Shown here one piece after another: positions 35,287 through 42,734 of a DNA stretch of 64,000 nt. Position 1 is the stretch's first letter. Each line of letters opens with the position of its first letter. The stretch is from Elusimicrobia bacterium RIFOXYA2_FULL_47_53 (GTDB lineage: Bacteria; Elusimicrobiota; Endomicrobiia; Endomicrobiales; XYA2-FULL-47-53), in NCBI GenBank assembly GCA_001800315.1, contig MGVE01000011.1, forward strand, positions 62,001 to 126,000, written 5' to 3'. The position numbers were made by a program, and so were the translations under genes. The notes under the pieces were generated by a model. It saw nothing but the letters and a program-made list of their open reading frames with translations, was not told where the DNA came from and ran no database searches.

Positions 35287-35376
35287 CCTGCGAAATCCCG
35301 CCAAGGCGGGATTATTTGCGTTCAGAGAAACGCAAAGGGAAACGCAAATTTCTTGTTATCACTTCGCCTTCGCAGG
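35287..35376 (+). repeat. Nested inverted-repeat structure (MITE/REP-like)
   Basis: Outer arms CCTGCGAA (35287-35294) and TTCGCAGG (35369-35376) enclose a perfect 9-pair hairpin AATCCCGCC-AA-GGCGGGATT (35294-35313) and a second hairpin TTTGCGTT ... AACGCAAA. The whole 90-base unit could fold as a cruciform or branched RNA. No coding content is recognised. Confidence 0.5.
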
Positions 35377-35392
35377 ATTTGGTTTATTGTAG

Positions 35393-35602
35393 AACCATGT
35401 AATAAGCAATAACCGGTGGATAAAGTACGACTGCGAGAACCGGCCGATAAAGGTAGTAAATGCCGATGGGGCAAGCGAGGAATACACATATGACTACAGC
35501 GGCCAGCGTGTAAAGAAGCGCGTCATTGCGAACGGGAGTGAAGCAATCTCGGTTTACATAGGAACGGTATATAAAAAGACAGCCCGGGATTTAAATAATT
35601 AA
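35393..35602 (+). pseudogene. Rhs/YD-repeat protein fragment
   Basis: The frame, open after a TAG, encodes WIKYDCENRPIKVV, EEYTYDYSGQRVKKR and ISVYIGTVYKKT before TAA at 35600-35602. YDxENRP and YTYDYSGQRVKK are unmistakable YD-repeat motifs of Rhs/wall-associated polymorphic toxins. It lacks a start, the rest of the repeat barrel and a toxin domain. The segment between (about 35522-35551) is a copy of the dispersed repeat read in frame. Confidence 0.78.
35522..35551 (+). repeat. REP-like dispersed repeat, half-copy 2
   Basis: GTCATTGCGAAC ... GAAGCAATCTCG matches the left arm at 18981-19013 except for a few central bases. The inverted right arm is absent. It lies inside the YD-repeat fragment and is translated in frame as VIANGSEAIS. 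Confidence 0.75.
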
Positions 35603-35609
35603 GTTTGAG

Positions 35610-35638
35610 TTGAGCAAAAAGCATTAATATGGTAAAAT
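35610..35638 (+). promoter_or_regulatory. Promoter of nadC (leaderless start)
   Basis: TTGAGC at 35610-35615, a 17-base spacer and TAAAAT at 35633-35638. The nadC ATG begins 6 bases after the -10 box, so the transcript would start at or next to the start codon. Confidence 0.7.
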
Positions 35639-35644
35639 TCAGCC

Positions 35645-36490
35645 ATGAATAAATATTCCAGGATAATTTTAGACGCTCTGAAGGAAGACGCTGCCCGTAA
35701 CGACATAACTACAATAGCGGCCATACCTTCCTCCGCCACCGTTACAGCCGAGCTTGTAGCTAAGGAAAACGGAATTCTCTGCGGAATGGATGTTTTAAAG
35801 GCCGTGTTTTGCGAGATAGACAGGCGGTGCGCCGTAAAAACTTTTGTAAAGGACGGCGGCAGTCTGCGCGCGGGGCAGATAATCGCGAAAATAAGCGGTT
35901 CGGCCAGGGCAATACTCTCCGCGGAACGCACAGCCCTTAATTTTATTCAGCATCTTTCCGGCATTTCCACTCTTACCGGTATTTTTGTAGAAAGGGTTAA
36001 AGGAACCAAAGCCAGGATCCTTGATACGCGCAAAACCACCCCGGGCTTAAGGGAACTTGAGAAATACGCCGTTAAATGCGGCGGTGGATATAATCACAGG
36101 CACAATCTCGCCCAGATGGCGATGATAAAAGACAACCATCTCAGAATTATAAAAGACCTGTCAAAAGTTGTAGCAAGTATCCGCAAAAAAAATAAAAAAA
36201 TAGCCATTGAGGTTGAATGTCAGAGCCTTTCGGATGTCCCGAAAGCCCTTGATGCCGGCGCGGACATTATTATGTTTGACAACATGTCGCGAAAGATGAT
36301 AAGCAAGGCTATCGGCATTATCAATAAACGCGGGGGGCGCAAGCCTCTGACGGAGATTTCAGGCGGCGTCAATCTTTCAAATGTAAAAGATTACGCCACG
36401 CTGGGTGTGGATAGAATATCCGTGGGAGCGCTTACCCATTCGGCGCCTTCTCTTGATATAAGCCTTGAGATCGTATCAATGGAAGGTTGA
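35645..36490 (+). CDS. nadC: Quinolinate phosphoribosyltransferase (decarboxylating) NadC
   Basis: A 281-residue enzyme of de novo NAD synthesis, which converts quinolinate and PRPP to nicotinate mononucleotide. Key blocks are ERTALNFIQHLSGIST, DTRKTTPGLRELEKYAV, the GGGYNHRHNL loop and IMFDNMS. The promoter -10 box ends 6 bases before the ATG and no ribosome site exists. birA starts directly after its stop (TGAATG). It is the first core gene after the accessory island. Confidence 0.95.
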   Translation: MNKYSRIILDALKEDAARNDITTIAAIPSSATVTAELVAKENGILCGMDVLKAVFCEIDRRCAVKTFVKDGGSLRAGQIIAKISGSARAILSAERTALNFIQHLSGISTLTGIFVERVKGTKARILDTRKTTPGLRELEKYAVKCGGGYNHRHNLAQMAMIKDNHLRIIKDLSKVVASIRKKNKKIAIEVECQSLSDVPKALDAGADIIMFDNMSRKMISKAIGIINKRGGRKPLTEISGGVNLSNVKDYATLGVDRISVGALTHSAPSLDISLEIVSMEG

Positions 36491-37447
36491 ATGGCCGGGC
36501 TCCTTGAGTTGCTGTCAAATAACAAATTTGTATCGGGGCAGGAGATCGCCTCGGAGCTAAAAATATCCCGCGCCGCGGTGCATAAACAGATTGAACTTCT
36601 GCGAAAAAAAGGCTACGAAATTCAGGGGAGGCGGAAACAGGGTTATTCTCTTGTGCTGAGGCCGGACCTTATAGCGCCCGCGGAAGTGTCGCGCCGCTTA
36701 GATAAAAAAAACCTTTTGGGAAGGGAAATAAAGTATTTCTCGGAACTTGGCTCAACTCAGTCAAGGGCAAAAGAAGAAGCCGAAAACGGAACTCCCGAAG
36801 GTTTGCTCATTATCGCTGAATCGCAGAGCTCGGGTTACGGCAGGCTCTCAAGGAAATGGGCATCGCCTCCGCTGGGCTTGTGGTTTTCCCTTGTTTTAAG
36901 ACCAAAGCTGATACCTTCCAATGTTCCGCAGCTCACGCTGGTCTTTTCACTGGCAATATGCAGGGCGCTTAAGCGCTTTCGCAGAATAAACCCTGAGATT
37001 AAGTGGCCCAACGATATTTTTCTCGGTAATAAAAAACTTGGCGGAGTGATAACGGAGATGTCGGCCGAGTCTGACGGAGTCAGGTGGCTGGTCCTGGGCG
37101 CGGGAATAAATGTAAATAATGAAATTCCGCGAAGCCTGCTGGATACGGCGGTATCAATTTTAGCGGCGACTGGCGGCGCGGTGGACAGGGCCGCATTGCT
37201 TGCCGGGATAATAAACGATTTTGACGCGATGTACAGAACATATACCGTTTCCGGTTTCGGCGGTTTTGCCGCTGAGTATAATGAAAATTCTCTGCTGAAA
37301 GGAAAACGAGTAACGGTTGATATGCTCGGGGAAGTAATCTCCGGGACAGTTCTTGGAATAGATGACAGCGGTTTTCTGCTGGTAAAGCGGGATAACGGCG
37401 AAACGCGCAAGATTATCGCCGGAGATGTCACTCTGAAAGGCTGGTAA
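36491..37447 (+). CDS. birA: Biotin-protein ligase / biotin operon repressor BirA
   Basis: A 318-residue bifunctional protein. The N-terminal winged helix (about 1-60, SGQEIASELKISRAAVHKQI) would bind a biotin operator. The catalytic domain has GYGRLSRKWASP for biotinyl-AMP binding and KWPNDIFLGNKKLGGV with the catalytic Lys, and a small SH3-like domain ends the protein. Its likely substrate here is the AccB homologue at 59690. It starts immediately after nadC. Confidence 0.94.
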   Translation: MAGLLELLSNNKFVSGQEIASELKISRAAVHKQIELLRKKGYEIQGRRKQGYSLVLRPDLIAPAEVSRRLDKKNLLGREIKYFSELGSTQSRAKEEAENGTPEGLLIIAESQSSGYGRLSRKWASPPLGLWFSLVLRPKLIPSNVPQLTLVFSLAICRALKRFRRINPEIKWPNDIFLGNKKLGGVITEMSAESDGVRWLVLGAGINVNNEIPRSLLDTAVSILAATGGAVDRAALLAGIINDFDAMYRTYTVSGFGGFAAEYNENSLLKGKRVTVDMLGEVISGTVLGIDDSGFLLVKRDNGETRKIIAGDVTLKGW

Positions 37448-37452
37448 TTAGA

Positions 37453-38076
37453 ATGAACGATCAGGAACTCTTAAAAGTATTAAAGACCCGCAGGAGCGTA
37501 AGGCGCTTCCTTCCCGGCTCTATACCGGAAAGCGATATCAATAAAATCATCCTGGCGGCTTCATGGGCCCCTTCGGGAACAAATCACCAGAACTGGCACT
37601 TTATCGTGATTAATTCAAAAGCTATAATTGAAGCTCTTTCCGACACCGTCAAGAAAACGGTCAGCGATTACGCCGCTGAAATAAAACTTGATTCGGCTCG
37701 TCACGGTTTTCTTAATTATACGGGTTATTTTACATTTTTCAGACAGGCCCCTCATGTAATCGCCGTGGTAAAAAAACCTTACGATTCAATTACCCAGAAA
37801 CTCATGCGCAGGTACGACCTGCCGGATAATTTCCTGACCAGCACCGATGTGCAGGGTCCGGCCGCGGCCATACAGAACCTTATGCTTATGGCTCATGCCA
37901 TGGGCTACGGAACCTGCTGGATGACTGGCCCTCTGATAGCAAGGGAAAAAATGGAGTCAATTCTGGAAATCAAGAGCCCCGACCAGCTTATGGCGCTTAT
38001 TCCGCTGGGAAAACCAGAGTTTCTGCCGCCTGCTCCGAGAAGAAAAGATGTTGAGGGAATAGTGGAGTACCGCTGA
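37453..38076 (+). CDS. Nitroreductase-family flavoprotein
   Basis: A 207-residue FMN-dependent oxidoreductase. The N-terminal TRRSVRRF and WAPSGTNHQNWHF blocks bind FMN phosphate. The C-terminal half has AMGYGTCWMTGP and ends with an IPLGKPE-type segment. Substrates in this family range from nitroaromatics to quinones and cannot be predicted. It overlaps the LUD gene by one base, in a run that ends with the redox sensor Rex. Confidence 0.88.
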   Translation: MNDQELLKVLKTRRSVRRFLPGSIPESDINKIILAASWAPSGTNHQNWHFIVINSKAIIEALSDTVKKTVSDYAAEIKLDSARHGFLNYTGYFTFFRQAPHVIAVVKKPYDSITQKLMRRYDLPDNFLTSTDVQGPAAAIQNLMLMAHAMGYGTCWMTGPLIAREKMESILEIKSPDQLMALIPLGKPEFLPPAPRRKDVEGIVEYR

Positions 38077-38726
38077 TGAATCCGAATTCTGACGAGAATT
38101 TAAACTGGCACGGCGAAAAAATGATTGAGGCGGCCGCAGAGGCTCTCAAAAAGAATAATTTTACCGTTCATCTCGCGGCCGGTTCCGCTGAGGCCGTTGA
38201 AAAACTGCTTTCATTGATTGAGATAAAAGACAGAGTGGCCTGCGGCGGTTCGCGCACAATCAAACAGATAGGGATACTGGAAGCGCTTGAAAAAAGAGGC
38301 CAGATAACCGCCGGTTCCCGGCCTTTTAAGACTCCCGCCGAATCTTTGGAGTCAAGGAGAAACTCTCTGCTCGCTGATGTTTTCATGGCAAGCCCTAACG
38401 CAGTCACTCTTGACGGCAAGCTGATGTTTCTGGAGTCCATAGGAAACAGAACCGGAGGCATGGCTTTCGGCCCCGGCAGAGTTATAGCGGTGTTGGGGTT
38501 TAATAAGATAGTCAGTTCCGTTGAGAGCGGATGGGAGAGGATTCGCTTTCATTCGGCCCCTGTAAACGCTAAAAGGCTCAATCTGTCTACTCCCTGCGCT
38601 AAAACCGGCATCTGCGCCGACTGCTCCAGCGAACAGAGGATATGCAATATTGAGATGGTTCTAAGAAAAAAGCCCAAACATACCAAATACGATATAATTC
38701 TTATCAACGAGGATCTCGGCTACTAA
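38076..38726 (+). CDS. LUD-domain protein (LutC/YkgG-like)
   Basis: A 216-residue protein with the LUD fold: VACGGSRTIKQIGI, then ADVFMASPNAVTLDGKLM and NRTGGMAFGP. The C-terminal segment contains four or five cysteines (TPCAKTGICADCSSEQRIC) that could bind a metal or Fe-S cluster. LutC-like proteins take part in L-lactate oxidation with LutA and LutB, but neither partner is present here, so the function is open. It lies between the nitroreductase and rex without gaps. Confidence 0.8.
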   Translation: MNPNSDENLNWHGEKMIEAAAEALKKNNFTVHLAAGSAEAVEKLLSLIEIKDRVACGGSRTIKQIGILEALEKRGQITAGSRPFKTPAESLESRRNSLLADVFMASPNAVTLDGKLMFLESIGNRTGGMAFGPGRVIAVLGFNKIVSSVESGWERIRFHSAPVNAKRLNLSTPCAKTGICADCSSEQRICNIEMVLRKKPKHTKYDIILINEDLGY

Positions 38727-39356
38727 ATGAACATCAAAAAAGCAGATAAAATACCATCTATAGTCGTTCCGAGGCTCTCCAGGTATTACAGGATACTCTT
38801 TGAGCTTGACTCCAGCCCGCTTATTTCCTCAAAGGTATTATCCGAGCACACCGGTTTTACCGCCGCCCAGATAAGACGCGACCTTGCTTATTTCGGGCAG
38901 TTCGGTTCTCCCGGCAGAGGCTATAATGTGGAGGAGCTTAAAAAAACCATTAAAAATATTCTGGGCCTTGACAGAGCCTGGAATGTCTGCGTCATCGGCA
39001 CCGGAAACCTCGGTATGGCGTTGCTCGGGTATAACGGTTTCAAGGATCAGGGGTTTGAAGTCGTGGCGGCCTTTGATTCCGATCCTGAGAAAATCGGGAA
39101 GACCGTAAACGGCATTAAGATTTTGTCAATCAGCGAGATGGCCAAAGTCGTGCGCGAAAAAAACATTCAGATAGGGCTTTTAACCGTGCCCGGCAGGGTC
39201 GCCCAGCAGGCCGCCGAGAATGCCGTAAACTCCGGTATAAAGTCCATTATGAACTTCGCACCGGTTCACCTTAAACTTCCGGAAAATGTCAAGGTGCGTC
39301 ATATTGACATGACGGTGGAGATAGAAAGGCTTTCGTTTATGATTTCAAGAGAGTAA
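38727..39356 (+). CDS. rex: Redox-sensing transcriptional repressor Rex
   Basis: A 209-residue NADH/NAD+ sensor. The N-terminal winged helix includes the recognition segment AAQIRRDLAYFGQFGSPGRG (about 46-64), and the Rossmann domain has GTGNLG at 91-96. Rex leaves its operator when NADH rises, releasing fermentation and respiration genes. It starts right after the LUD stop. No clear Rex operator was identified upstream of the local genes. Confidence 0.95.
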   Translation: MNIKKADKIPSIVVPRLSRYYRILFELDSSPLISSKVLSEHTGFTAAQIRRDLAYFGQFGSPGRGYNVEELKKTIKNILGLDRAWNVCVIGTGNLGMALLGYNGFKDQGFEVVAAFDSDPEKIGKTVNGIKILSISEMAKVVREKNIQIGLLTVPGRVAQQAAENAVNSGIKSIMNFAPVHLKLPENVKVRHIDMTVEIERLSFMISRE

Positions 39357-39393
39357 TTCAGGGAATTAATAAAAAGAGGAGGTGAATTACGCA

Positions 39394-39573
39394 ATGGCAG
39401 AGATTCTTGTGGTTGTAAGCAAAGTAAAGAAAATGGTGAAAGAGGCAGGATTCCGCACCGGCGCCGACTATATAGCTTCCCTTTCCGGTAAAATTGAGGA
39501 AACGGTTAAGGCTTCCATAGAAAAGGCTAAGCTTGCCGGAGACAAAAAAACATTGGGTTCAGAAGACATTTAA
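39394..39573 (+). CDS. Bacterial histone-fold protein
   Basis: A 59-residue basic protein predicted as a single histone fold: helix 1 VSKVKKMVKEAG, loop 1 FRTG, long helix 2 ADYIASLSGKIEETVKASIE and loop 2/short helix 3 DKKTLGSEDI. The KKTL-x-x-ED end is the histone L2-alpha3 signature. Small proteins of this type exist in Bdellovibrio and Leptospira, where they coat or bend DNA as dimers. The ATG at 39394 follows GGAGG (39378-39382); an in-frame GTG at 39382 overlaps that site and is unlikely. A strong hairpin follows the gene. Confidence 0.75.
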   Translation: MAEILVVVSKVKKMVKEAGFRTGADYIASLSGKIEETVKASIEKAKLAGDKKTLGSEDI

Positions 39574-39589
39574 TGAATTCCGCGCGGCT

Positions 39590-39617
39590 CCGGGCAAAGG
39601 CTTTGGCCTTTGCCCGG
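39590..39617 (+). terminator. Strong hairpin after the histone gene
   Basis: CCGGGCAAAGGC (39590-39601) pairs perfectly with GCCTTTGCCCGG (39606-39617) around a TTTG loop. No T-tract follows (GGGGCAGC), so it may mark a transcript 3' end or a Rho-independent terminator of atypical form. Confidence 0.55.
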
Positions 39618-39656
39618 GGGGCAGCGGTCACCTTCCGGTAACTTTCCGATACACCC

Positions 39657-39685
39657 TTGAAACAAAAAATATTTTTTGGTATAAT
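39657..39685 (+). promoter_or_regulatory. Promoter of rpsB-tsf-pyrH-frr
   Basis: TTGAAA at 39657-39662, a 17-base spacer rich in A/T, and TATAAT at 39680-39685. The predicted start is near 39692. Confidence 0.88.
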
Positions 39686-39691
39686 CTGGGT

Positions 39692-39824
39692 TCGTAAAAA
39701 ATACGCACACCCCGGGATTTCTTTCAGGGTCCCTGTCCGCTGGCGCGGATTGGGCTGAATGAGAGCTGAACGAGGTGGAGGGCCGTCTCTTCGGAGCGGC
39801 AAAAAAACTTACAGGAGGCAGTAC
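39692..39824 (+). promoter_or_regulatory. Structured 5' leader of rpsB
   Basis: About 130 untranslated bases. Visible structure: CAGGG-T-CCCTG (39725-39735), CCGC-TGGC-GCGG (39737-39748) and a GC stem closed by a C(UUCG)G tetraloop (39782-39800), followed by a run of seven A and the ribosome site AGGAGG. S2 regulates its own mRNA in other bacteria through leader elements, so this is a candidate autoregulatory leader. Confidence 0.55.
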
Positions 39825-40619
39825 ATGTCAAACATTTCAATGAAGGCTCTGCTTGAAGCAGGGGTGCATTTCGGCCATCAGACCAGACGGTGGAATCCGA
39901 AAATGGCGAAGTATATTTTCGGGAACAGAAACAAGATTCACATAGTAGACCTGCAGAAAACCGTTAAAGAGCTTAAAAAAGCCTACAAGTTCGTCAGGGA
40001 CTCCGTAGCCGAAAACAAAAGTATTCTTTTTGTCGGAACCAAAAAACAAGCCCAGACACCCGTCAAGGAAGAATCCATACGGGCAGGGGCTTTTTTTATA
40101 AGCCAGAGATGGCTTGGCGGAACACTTACCAACTTTGAAACCATAAAGAGATCCATAGCCAGGCTCAAAGAGCTTGATAAAATGAAATCTGACGGAGTTA
40201 TGGGAATATTGTCAAAAAAAGAAGCCTCAAGGCTTGAAAAAGAAAGAATCAAAATGGATAAATCCCTTGAAGGCATTAAAGATATGAAGAAGCTTCCGGA
40301 CCTCATGTTTGTCGTTGATCCCACAGAGGAAGCGACCGCGGTTGCCGAGGCCAGAAAACTTCACATCCCGGTTGTGGCTATCTGCGACACTAACTGCGAT
40401 CCCGATTCCGTTGACTATCCGATCCCGGGCAACGACGACGCCATAAGAGCGGTAAAACTTTTCTGTTCAATCATGGCCGACGCCGTGCTTGAGGGAAAAG
40501 GGCTTCTCGCCAAGCAGGACGAAAAGACGGAAACAGAATCAAAAGAAATCCCCGGCGCGACCGTGGGCGATAGAATAAATGAAGCAGTCGTAATTTCAGA
40601 ACAAAGCGAGGTTAAATAA
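39825..40619 (+). CDS. rpsB: 30S ribosomal protein S2
   Basis: A 264-residue protein starting [20 protein letters not shown], the family N-terminus. The body has [20 protein letters not shown], and [14 protein letters not shown] with [10 protein letters not shown] near 170-200; the C-terminal 30 residues are an acidic tail. AGGAGG at 39813-39818 decides for ATG 39825. A longer in-frame start at 39759 would translate the leader and is rejected. It is followed by tsf after one base. Confidence 0.97.
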   Translation: MSNISMKALLEAGVHFGHQTRRWNPKMAKYIFGNRNKIHIVDLQKTVKELKKAYKFVRDSVAENKSILFVGTKKQAQTPVKEESIRAGAFFISQRWLGGTLTNFETIKRSIARLKELDKMKSDGVMGILSKKEASRLEKERIKMDKSLEGIKDMKKLPDLMFVVDPTEEATAVAEARKLHIPVVAICDTNCDPDSVDYPIPGNDDAIRAVKLFCSIMADAVLEGKGLLAKQDEKTETESKEIPGATVGDRINEAVVISEQSEVK

Positions 40620-40620
40620 A

Positions 40621-41220
40621 ATGCCTTCAACAGAACTTATACAGAAACTGCGCTCAATGACAGGCGCGGGAATGATGGACTGCAGGAACGCCCTGAATGA
40701 ATCCAAGGACGACCTTGAAAATGCCGTTAAATGGCTCAGAGAGAAAGGTATCGCCTCTGCCGTGAAAAAGGCCGAAAGAAAGGCGAACCAGGGGCTGGTT
40801 TCCTCTTATATACACGCCGGCGGAAAGCTCGGCGTTCTCGTGGAATTAAACTGCGAGACTGACTTTGTTGCCAGGACCGATGATTTTCAGAACCTTGTAA
40901 AGGAAATAGCCATGCAGATCGCGGCGGCCAATCCTTCCTATGTCAAACGCGAGGATGTGCCTGAGGCGGTTATTGAAAAAGAGAAGGAAATTTACAAAGC
41001 CCAGCTCGCGCAGGAGGGGAAACCCGCCAATGTGGTTGATAAAATAGTTATCGGCAAGCTTGAAAAATTCTTTTCCCAGGTATGCCTTATGGAACAGCCG
41101 TATATAAGGGACACATCGGGCAAAGAAAAGGTCAAGGATGTTCTTAACGCGGCCATAGGCAAAATCGGCGAAAATATGGTTATTCGCAGGTTCGCGAGAT
41201 TCGGCGTAGGCGAAGAATAA
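40621..41220 (+). CDS. tsf: Translation elongation factor Ts
   Basis: A 199-residue EF-Ts, which exchanges GDP on EF-Tu. The N-terminal UBA-like domain has RSMTGAGMMDCRNALNES, followed by LNCETDFVARTD and the core domain. It is the short form with one core repeat, about 80-90 residues smaller than E. coli EF-Ts and closer to Thermus-type lengths. It sits in the conserved rpsB-tsf-pyrH-frr order. Confidence 0.96.
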   Translation: MPSTELIQKLRSMTGAGMMDCRNALNESKDDLENAVKWLREKGIASAVKKAERKANQGLVSSYIHAGGKLGVLVELNCETDFVARTDDFQNLVKEIAMQIAAANPSYVKREDVPEAVIEKEKEIYKAQLAQEGKPANVVDKIVIGKLEKFFSQVCLMEQPYIRDTSGKEKVKDVLNAAIGKIGENMVIRRFARFGVGEE

Positions 41221-41225
41221 AAATA

Positions 41226-41921
41226 ATGGCAAAAAAAAGAGTTCTGCTTAAACTTTCGGGTGAGGCGCTGGGCGGCCAGGGCGGTTTTGGCATCAATCTG
41301 CCCTCAATTCAGAAGGTTGTCGCGGAAATAAAAAAAGCGCTTAAGAAAAACATAGAGCTTGCCATCGTGGTGGGCGGCGGAAATATCTGGAGAGGCGCCG
41401 GCAAAGGCATTGAAAGAGTGACCGCCGACTATATGGGTATGCTCGCGACAACCATCAACGCTCTGGCTCTCAAAGACGCTTTTGAGCGCAACGGAATCAA
41501 GGCCAGGGTCCAGTCGGCAATTCCCGTATCAAAAATAGCGGAGGCCTACACCAGGGACGCTACCCTTTCGTCGCTTAAAAAGGGAACTGTTGTCGTTTTC
41601 GCGGGAGGAACCGGCAACCCGTATTTTACAACCGATACCACCTCAGCTCTGAGAGCCGCCGAGATAAACGCCGACCTGCTCCTTAAAGCCACGCAGGTGG
41701 ACGGCGTCTATTCCGAGGACCCGAAGCTTAACCCGAAAGCAACGAAGTACGACAGAATCTCCTATGAGGAAGCTATACAGAAAAAACTGAAGATTATGGA
41801 CACTTCCGCTTTCGCGCTCTGCAAAGATAATAACATCCCAATCGTTGTTTTTGATTTTCATAAGCCCGGAAACCTCGCTAAGGCTCTTTCGGGCGGCAAT
41901 ATAGGAACAATTGTCGGTTAA
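41226..41921 (+). CDS. pyrH: UMP kinase
   Basis: A 231-residue hexameric amino-acid-kinase-fold enzyme (UMP to UDP). Blocks: KLSGEALGGQGGFG, VVGGGNIWRG (about 47-56), TADYMGMLATTINALAL and AGGTGNPYFTTDTTSALRA. Start at 41226, 5 bases after tsf. Activity is usually controlled by GTP and UTP. Confidence 0.97.
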   Translation: MAKKRVLLKLSGEALGGQGGFGINLPSIQKVVAEIKKALKKNIELAIVVGGGNIWRGAGKGIERVTADYMGMLATTINALALKDAFERNGIKARVQSAIPVSKIAEAYTRDATLSSLKKGTVVVFAGGTGNPYFTTDTTSALRAAEINADLLLKATQVDGVYSEDPKLNPKATKYDRISYEEAIQKKLKIMDTSAFALCKDNNIPIVVFDFHKPGNLAKALSGGNIGTIVG

Positions 41922-41935
41922 TACCGGAGGTTAAA

Positions 41936-42496
41936 ATGGTTTTGAGCCAGATTATCGCTAACGGCGAAGAGCCGATGAAAAAAACGCTGGAGAAAATGAA
42001 AAACGATTTGTCGGCTATAAGGACCGGCCGAGCCAGTGTCGCTCTTATTGACGGATTAAGGGTTGACAGCTATGGTTCGCTTCTGCCGATAAAACAGCTG
42101 GCTAATCTTTCGGTTTCCGACGCGCGCACGATAGAGGTAAGGCCCTGGGACATATCTCAGCTGCAAAGCATTGAAAAAGCCATTCAGAAATCCGACCTCG
42201 GGCTGACTCCCGTAAACGACGGAAAGATTATAAGGCTCTCGGTTCCTCAGCTTAATGAGGAAAGGCGCAAAGAACTTATTAAGGTAGTCAACAAAATGAC
42301 CGAGGATTTCCGTGTTTCCATACGAAACGAGCGCAGGGTAATGGTGGAAGCGCTGAAAAAAGCCGAGAAAGACAAAAAGATAACCGAAGACGACAGAAAA
42401 AAAGGCGAAGGCGAGCTTCAGAAAATCACCGATATATATGTTAAAAAGATTGACGAGATGCTTAAGGCGAAAGAAAAAGATATAATGGAAGTGTAG
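41936..42496 (+). CDS. frr: Ribosome recycling factor
   Basis: A 186-residue protein that, with EF-G, splits post-termination ribosomes. Blocks: LSAIRTGRASVALIDGLRVD (about 28-47), IEVRPWDISQLQSIEKAIQK and a long helical ending. CCGGAGG precedes the ATG. Closes the rpsB operon. No clear terminator is seen before the ferredoxin gene. Confidence 0.96.
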   Translation: MVLSQIIANGEEPMKKTLEKMKNDLSAIRTGRASVALIDGLRVDSYGSLLPIKQLANLSVSDARTIEVRPWDISQLQSIEKAIQKSDLGLTPVNDGKIIRLSVPQLNEERRKELIKVVNKMTEDFRVSIRNERRVMVEALKKAEKDKKITEDDRKKGEGELQKITDIYVKKIDEMLKAKEKDIMEV

Positions 42497-42554
42497 TCAA
42501 ACGCCAATATTTTAAAATACAGCCGTCAGACGCGGCAAAGAAAAGGAGAACAAA

Positions 42555-42734
42555 ATGGCTTTTAAAATTGATCAGGAACAGTGTATCGGATGCGGAGTAT
42601 GCGAGGGAACATGCAAACAGACTGCCATAGTGGCGGATAACGATAAATTCAAGATAATAGCCGAGAAGTGCACGGATTGCGGCGATTGCGCCGATGTCTG
42701 CCCGGTCAGCTGCATCAGCGGCACAAAAAAATAA
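42555..42734 (+). CDS. 2[4Fe-4S] ferredoxin
   Basis: A 59-residue protein with two cluster motifs, CIGCGVCEGTC (a Lys follows where Pro is usual) and CTDCGDCADVCP. It carries low-potential electrons in the cytoplasm. AAGGAG precedes ATG 42555. The stop is followed without a gap by the uppS GTG. The downstream enzyme IspG needs electrons from a ferredoxin or flavodoxin, so supplying IspG is a reasonable but unproved role. Confidence 0.92.
   Translation: MAFKIDQEQCIGCGVCEGTCKQTAIVADNDKFKIIAEKCTDCGDCADVCPVSCISGTKK

Larger units (their letters stand above)
34794..35392 (+). other. Non-coding, decayed accessory DNA
   Basis: No complete gene can be supported. It holds a possible Rhs fragment at 34874-34930 and nested inverted repeats at 35287-35376. 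Short open frames occur on both strands (for example 34949-35140 on the minus strand and 35133-35402 on the plus strand), but none resembles a known family. Confidence 0.6.

Noticed and set aside
35133-35402. 89-codon plus-strand frame
   Set aside because: It runs through the nested inverted repeats and ends in the Rhs fragment region. Its composition is not protein-like and no family is recognised.
39759-39824. N-terminal extension of ribosomal protein S2
   Set aside because: It would translate the structured leader and ignore the AGGAGG directly before ATG 39825.
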